Origin: Rhodocyclaceae bacterium
GTDB lineage: Bacteria; Pseudomonadota; Gammaproteobacteria; Burkholderiales; Rhodocyclaceae
Assembly: GCA_023150275.1 (NCBI GenBank)
Contig: JAKLLG010000001.1
Location: 419,151-483,150, forward strand
Reading direction: 5' to 3'
DNA length: 64,000 nt
The notes below the pieces were generated by a model, which was given only the letters and a program-made list of their open reading frames with translations, did not search any database and was not told the DNA's origin. Both the position numbers and the translations under genes were made by a program. How positions within the stretch are numbered: the stretch's first letter is position 1; every line of letters starts with the position of its first letter. Below are positions 62,374 to 64,000 of the stretch, one piece after another.

Positions 62374-64000
62374 TCAGGCGTCGGCGCGGCCGGCGCGACG
62401 GCCGCGCGCGACCAGACCCATCAGACCGACACCGGCCAGGAACAGCGCATAGCTCTCGGGCTCCGGCACCGGGGCTGTCGCGACGAGATAGCTGAAGTCG
62501 GCGCCCTTGGATGCGCTGGCCGTCAGGTTGTAGGCGATCTGCATGTCGAGGTCGCCGTTGAAGGTGCCAAGATCCAGTACCTGATTGTTGAAGAAGGCCG
62601 TCGCGTCGCCGAGGGTGGTGAAGGTGTTGCTGTACAGCACCGTCGCATTCGCGGTAACGACAAAATTCAGCGAGTCGAAACCGCCGCCGAACGAATTCAT
62701 TCCGAGCAAGCCGAGCTTCAACGCGTGCGCACCGGTGTAATCGAAATGGAACTCCGATTTGGCGGAGAAGGTATGCGTCGTGCCGGCGGTCGAACCGGAA
62801 CCGTAGATCGCTCCCATGACGCCGGTGCCGATGACATCGGCGCCGACCAGCGCGCTTGCCAATGCCGGCTTGCCGTACAGCAGCGAACTCACCGTCGTCA
62901 CCGAGGGAGCGGCATTCACGTAAGAGAAGGTGTAGCCGTCTGCCCGCGCGCTGACGGACGGCAGGCCGTAATAGCTGCCGCCATAGTTGGCCTGTGTCGT
63001 CGCGGTGGCAACGCTCCCTACCGGTGTTTCGGCGATGCCGCGACCATACTGCGTGCCGCCGAAATTGCCCGCGGTACTTTGCGCATGGGCCAGACCGGAA
63101 GTCCCGTCAGCCTGTGCATTGGCATGGTTGTAATTGGTGCCGAAGGCCTGCGATGCGGCGAACGCGTTTGCGATGTTGCCCGTCGCCGAAGCGTTGGCAT
63201 TGGAGTGACCGTTGTTGGCGGTCGTCTTTGCGATTGAATAGGCGGAGGCGTCGCCGCGTGTCGAGCCTTGGCCGCCGTAGGCGTTGGCAGTGCTGGTGGC
63301 GGTATTGACGGCGCTGGCCTGCACCGTGCTGTCGGCCCTGCCGCCAACAGCACTGTAAACGCTGGCCTTCGTTCCGCCGTTACCGCCGTAAGCTGTACTG
63401 GTCGCGTAGACCGGGGTGCCGGCACGGGATGACGTGAGCAAGAGCAAGGCATTGGCATTGCCGCCAACACCGGCAGTGCCGGCATCGGTGTGGCCACCGG
63501 CGCCGCCGAAGGCGGAAACCGAGCCGGAAAGGCTGGACGCGCTGACATCGGCAAAGTTGAGCGAAGAAGTTGCATTGCCGCCAACGCCGGCGTTGCCGCT
63601 TGCGCTATAGCCGCCGGTACCGCCGTGGGACGCCTGCGTCAGCGAGAGGCTGCCCGAAGTACTGCCGGAAACCGCATCGACGAGGGTGGATGCGGCACCA
63701 TTGCCACCGGTGGCGCCGTTGTAGCCGTAGCCACCCGTACCGCCCCACTGCGTGAGCGAGACAGTGACGCTGCCGCTATCCGAGGCAGCCGAAGCCGTGC
63801 TGCCGCTGGCGACGCCGCCATTGCCGCCGAACTTGCCGGCGCCATAACCAGCGCCGCCATTGCCGCCGGTTGCGGAAACCTGGGAATTCGCCGAACCGTT
63901 ACCGGCCGCATTCGAACTGTTGCTTGCGGTGGCGCTGCCACCATTGGCGCCGTTGGCGGGATTGGCATTGTTACCGCTGCTGCCCCCCGTGCCGCCGCTG
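62374..64000 (-). CDS. Large Gly/Ala/Ser-rich repeat protein with PEP-CTERM signal, 5' end outside window
   Basis: An open frame without stops from the window edge to 62374, at least 541 codons; the N-terminus is beyond base 64000. About residues 1-330 of the visible part are low-complexity repeats built on GGNGG / GGTGGY / GGAGG phrases separated by about 30-residue Ser/Thr/Ala/Asn blocks. Then a non-repetitive domain of about 190 residues follows (FHFDYTGAHALKLGLLGM), as in PEP-CTERM proteins. The end has a complete PEP-CTERM: VPEPESYALFLAGVGLMGL, then RGRRAGR. The protein is probably exosortase-anchored and part of the extracellular matrix. Confidence 0.82.
   Translation of the reverse strand, partial: SGGTGGSSGNNANPANGANGGSATASNSSNAAGNGSANSQVSATGGNGGAGYGAGKFGGNGGVASGSTASAASDSGSVTVSLTQWGGTGGYGYNGATGGNGAASTLVDAVSGSTSGSLSLTQASHGGTGGYSASGNAGVGGNATSSLNFADVSASSLSGSVSAFGGAGGHTDAGTAGVGGNANALLLLTSSRAGTPVYATSTAYGGNGGTKASVYSAVGGRADSTVQASAVNTATSTANAYGGQGSTRGDASAYSIAKTTANNGHSNANASATGNIANAFAASQAFGTNYNHANAQADGTSGLAHAQSTAGNFGGTQYGRGIAETPVGSVATATTQANYGGSYYGLPSVSARADGYTFSYVNAAPSVTTVSSLLYGKPALASALVGADVIGTGVMGAIYGSGSTAGTTHTFSAKSEFHFDYTGAHALKLGLLGMNSFGGGFDSLNFVVTANATVLYSNTFTTLGDATAFFNNQVLDLGTFNGDLDMQIAYNLTASASKGADFSYLVATAPVPEPESYALFLAGVGLMGLVARGRRAGRADA

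Noticed and set aside
62374..64000. CRISPR-like or tandem DNA repeat array
   Set aside because: The periodic GC-rich units vary in sequence, keep a single open frame and encode Gly-rich repeats; no constant direct repeats with unique spacers.

Overview
The window looks like chromosomal DNA of a betaproteobacterium, most likely of the Rhodocyclales (Azoarcus/Thauera/Zoogloea-like). The signs are very high GC with strong G/C third positions, the neighbourhoods topB-smg-dprA-lysM / def-fmt, rsmB-DUF4390-ntrY-ntrX-trkA-trkH and hemE-priA, and PEP-CTERM sorting signals. That assignment is an inference from gene content and order. I see no rRNA, tRNA, CRISPR array, complete insertion sequence or prophage.

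Layout. 1-6.4 kb is housekeeping: topB (cut by the left edge), smg, dprA and a LysM protein on the minus strand, then def and fmt on the plus strand. 6.4-8.3 kb is a two-gene overlap of a zinc-type S1/P1 nuclease and a CDF cation transporter. 8.3-16.6 kb is a tightly overlapping plus-strand series: rsmB, DUF4390, ntrY, ntrX (AAA+ domain without its ATP-binding residues), trkA and trkH. 16.6-21.3 kb holds a short-chain dehydrogenase, a 3' remnant of a chromate transporter gene, hemE, an AT-rich gap with DnaA-box-like sites, and priA. 21.3-30.7 kb is accessory: two diguanylate cyclases, an EF-hand-like protein, a DUF2145/membrane/YiaA group with an XRE regulator, an AT-rich Card1-like nuclease gene followed by an orphan HigA antitoxin, and an MFS transporter. 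30.7-38.1 kb carries MOSC, ROK kinase and carbonic anhydrase genes, a 105-bp element with perfect 18-bp inverted ends, a methyltransferase, and a set of cell-wall genes (amidase, murB, NamZ-type exo-muramidase).

38.2-43.5 kb has metH, with a promoter and a terminator-like hairpin in its leader, and a Ser/Thr protein kinase. 43.7-47.9 kb has a periplasmic binding protein, a zinc alcohol dehydrogenase, DUF1223, msrB and a broken msrA. 48.0-55.7 kb is the most coherent accessory module: an ArsR-rhodanese regulator, a DsrE protein, a trans-sulfuration-type PLP enzyme and a methyltransferase run on the minus strand. They diverge from an RND efflux adaptor, an RND permease and a DUF2892 membrane protein, with a palindrome at the efflux promoter/start. 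I read this as a possible sulfide/persulfide-responsive efflux and sulfur-handling unit. 55.8-64 kb has a BamE-like lipoprotein, a rhodanese, an MFS transporter, a lytic transglycosylase and a PEP-CTERM region: a choice-of-anchor-I protein with a possible Pho box, a TIGR03790 protein, a small membrane protein, and a large Gly/Ala/Ser-repeat PEP-CTERM protein cut by the right edge.
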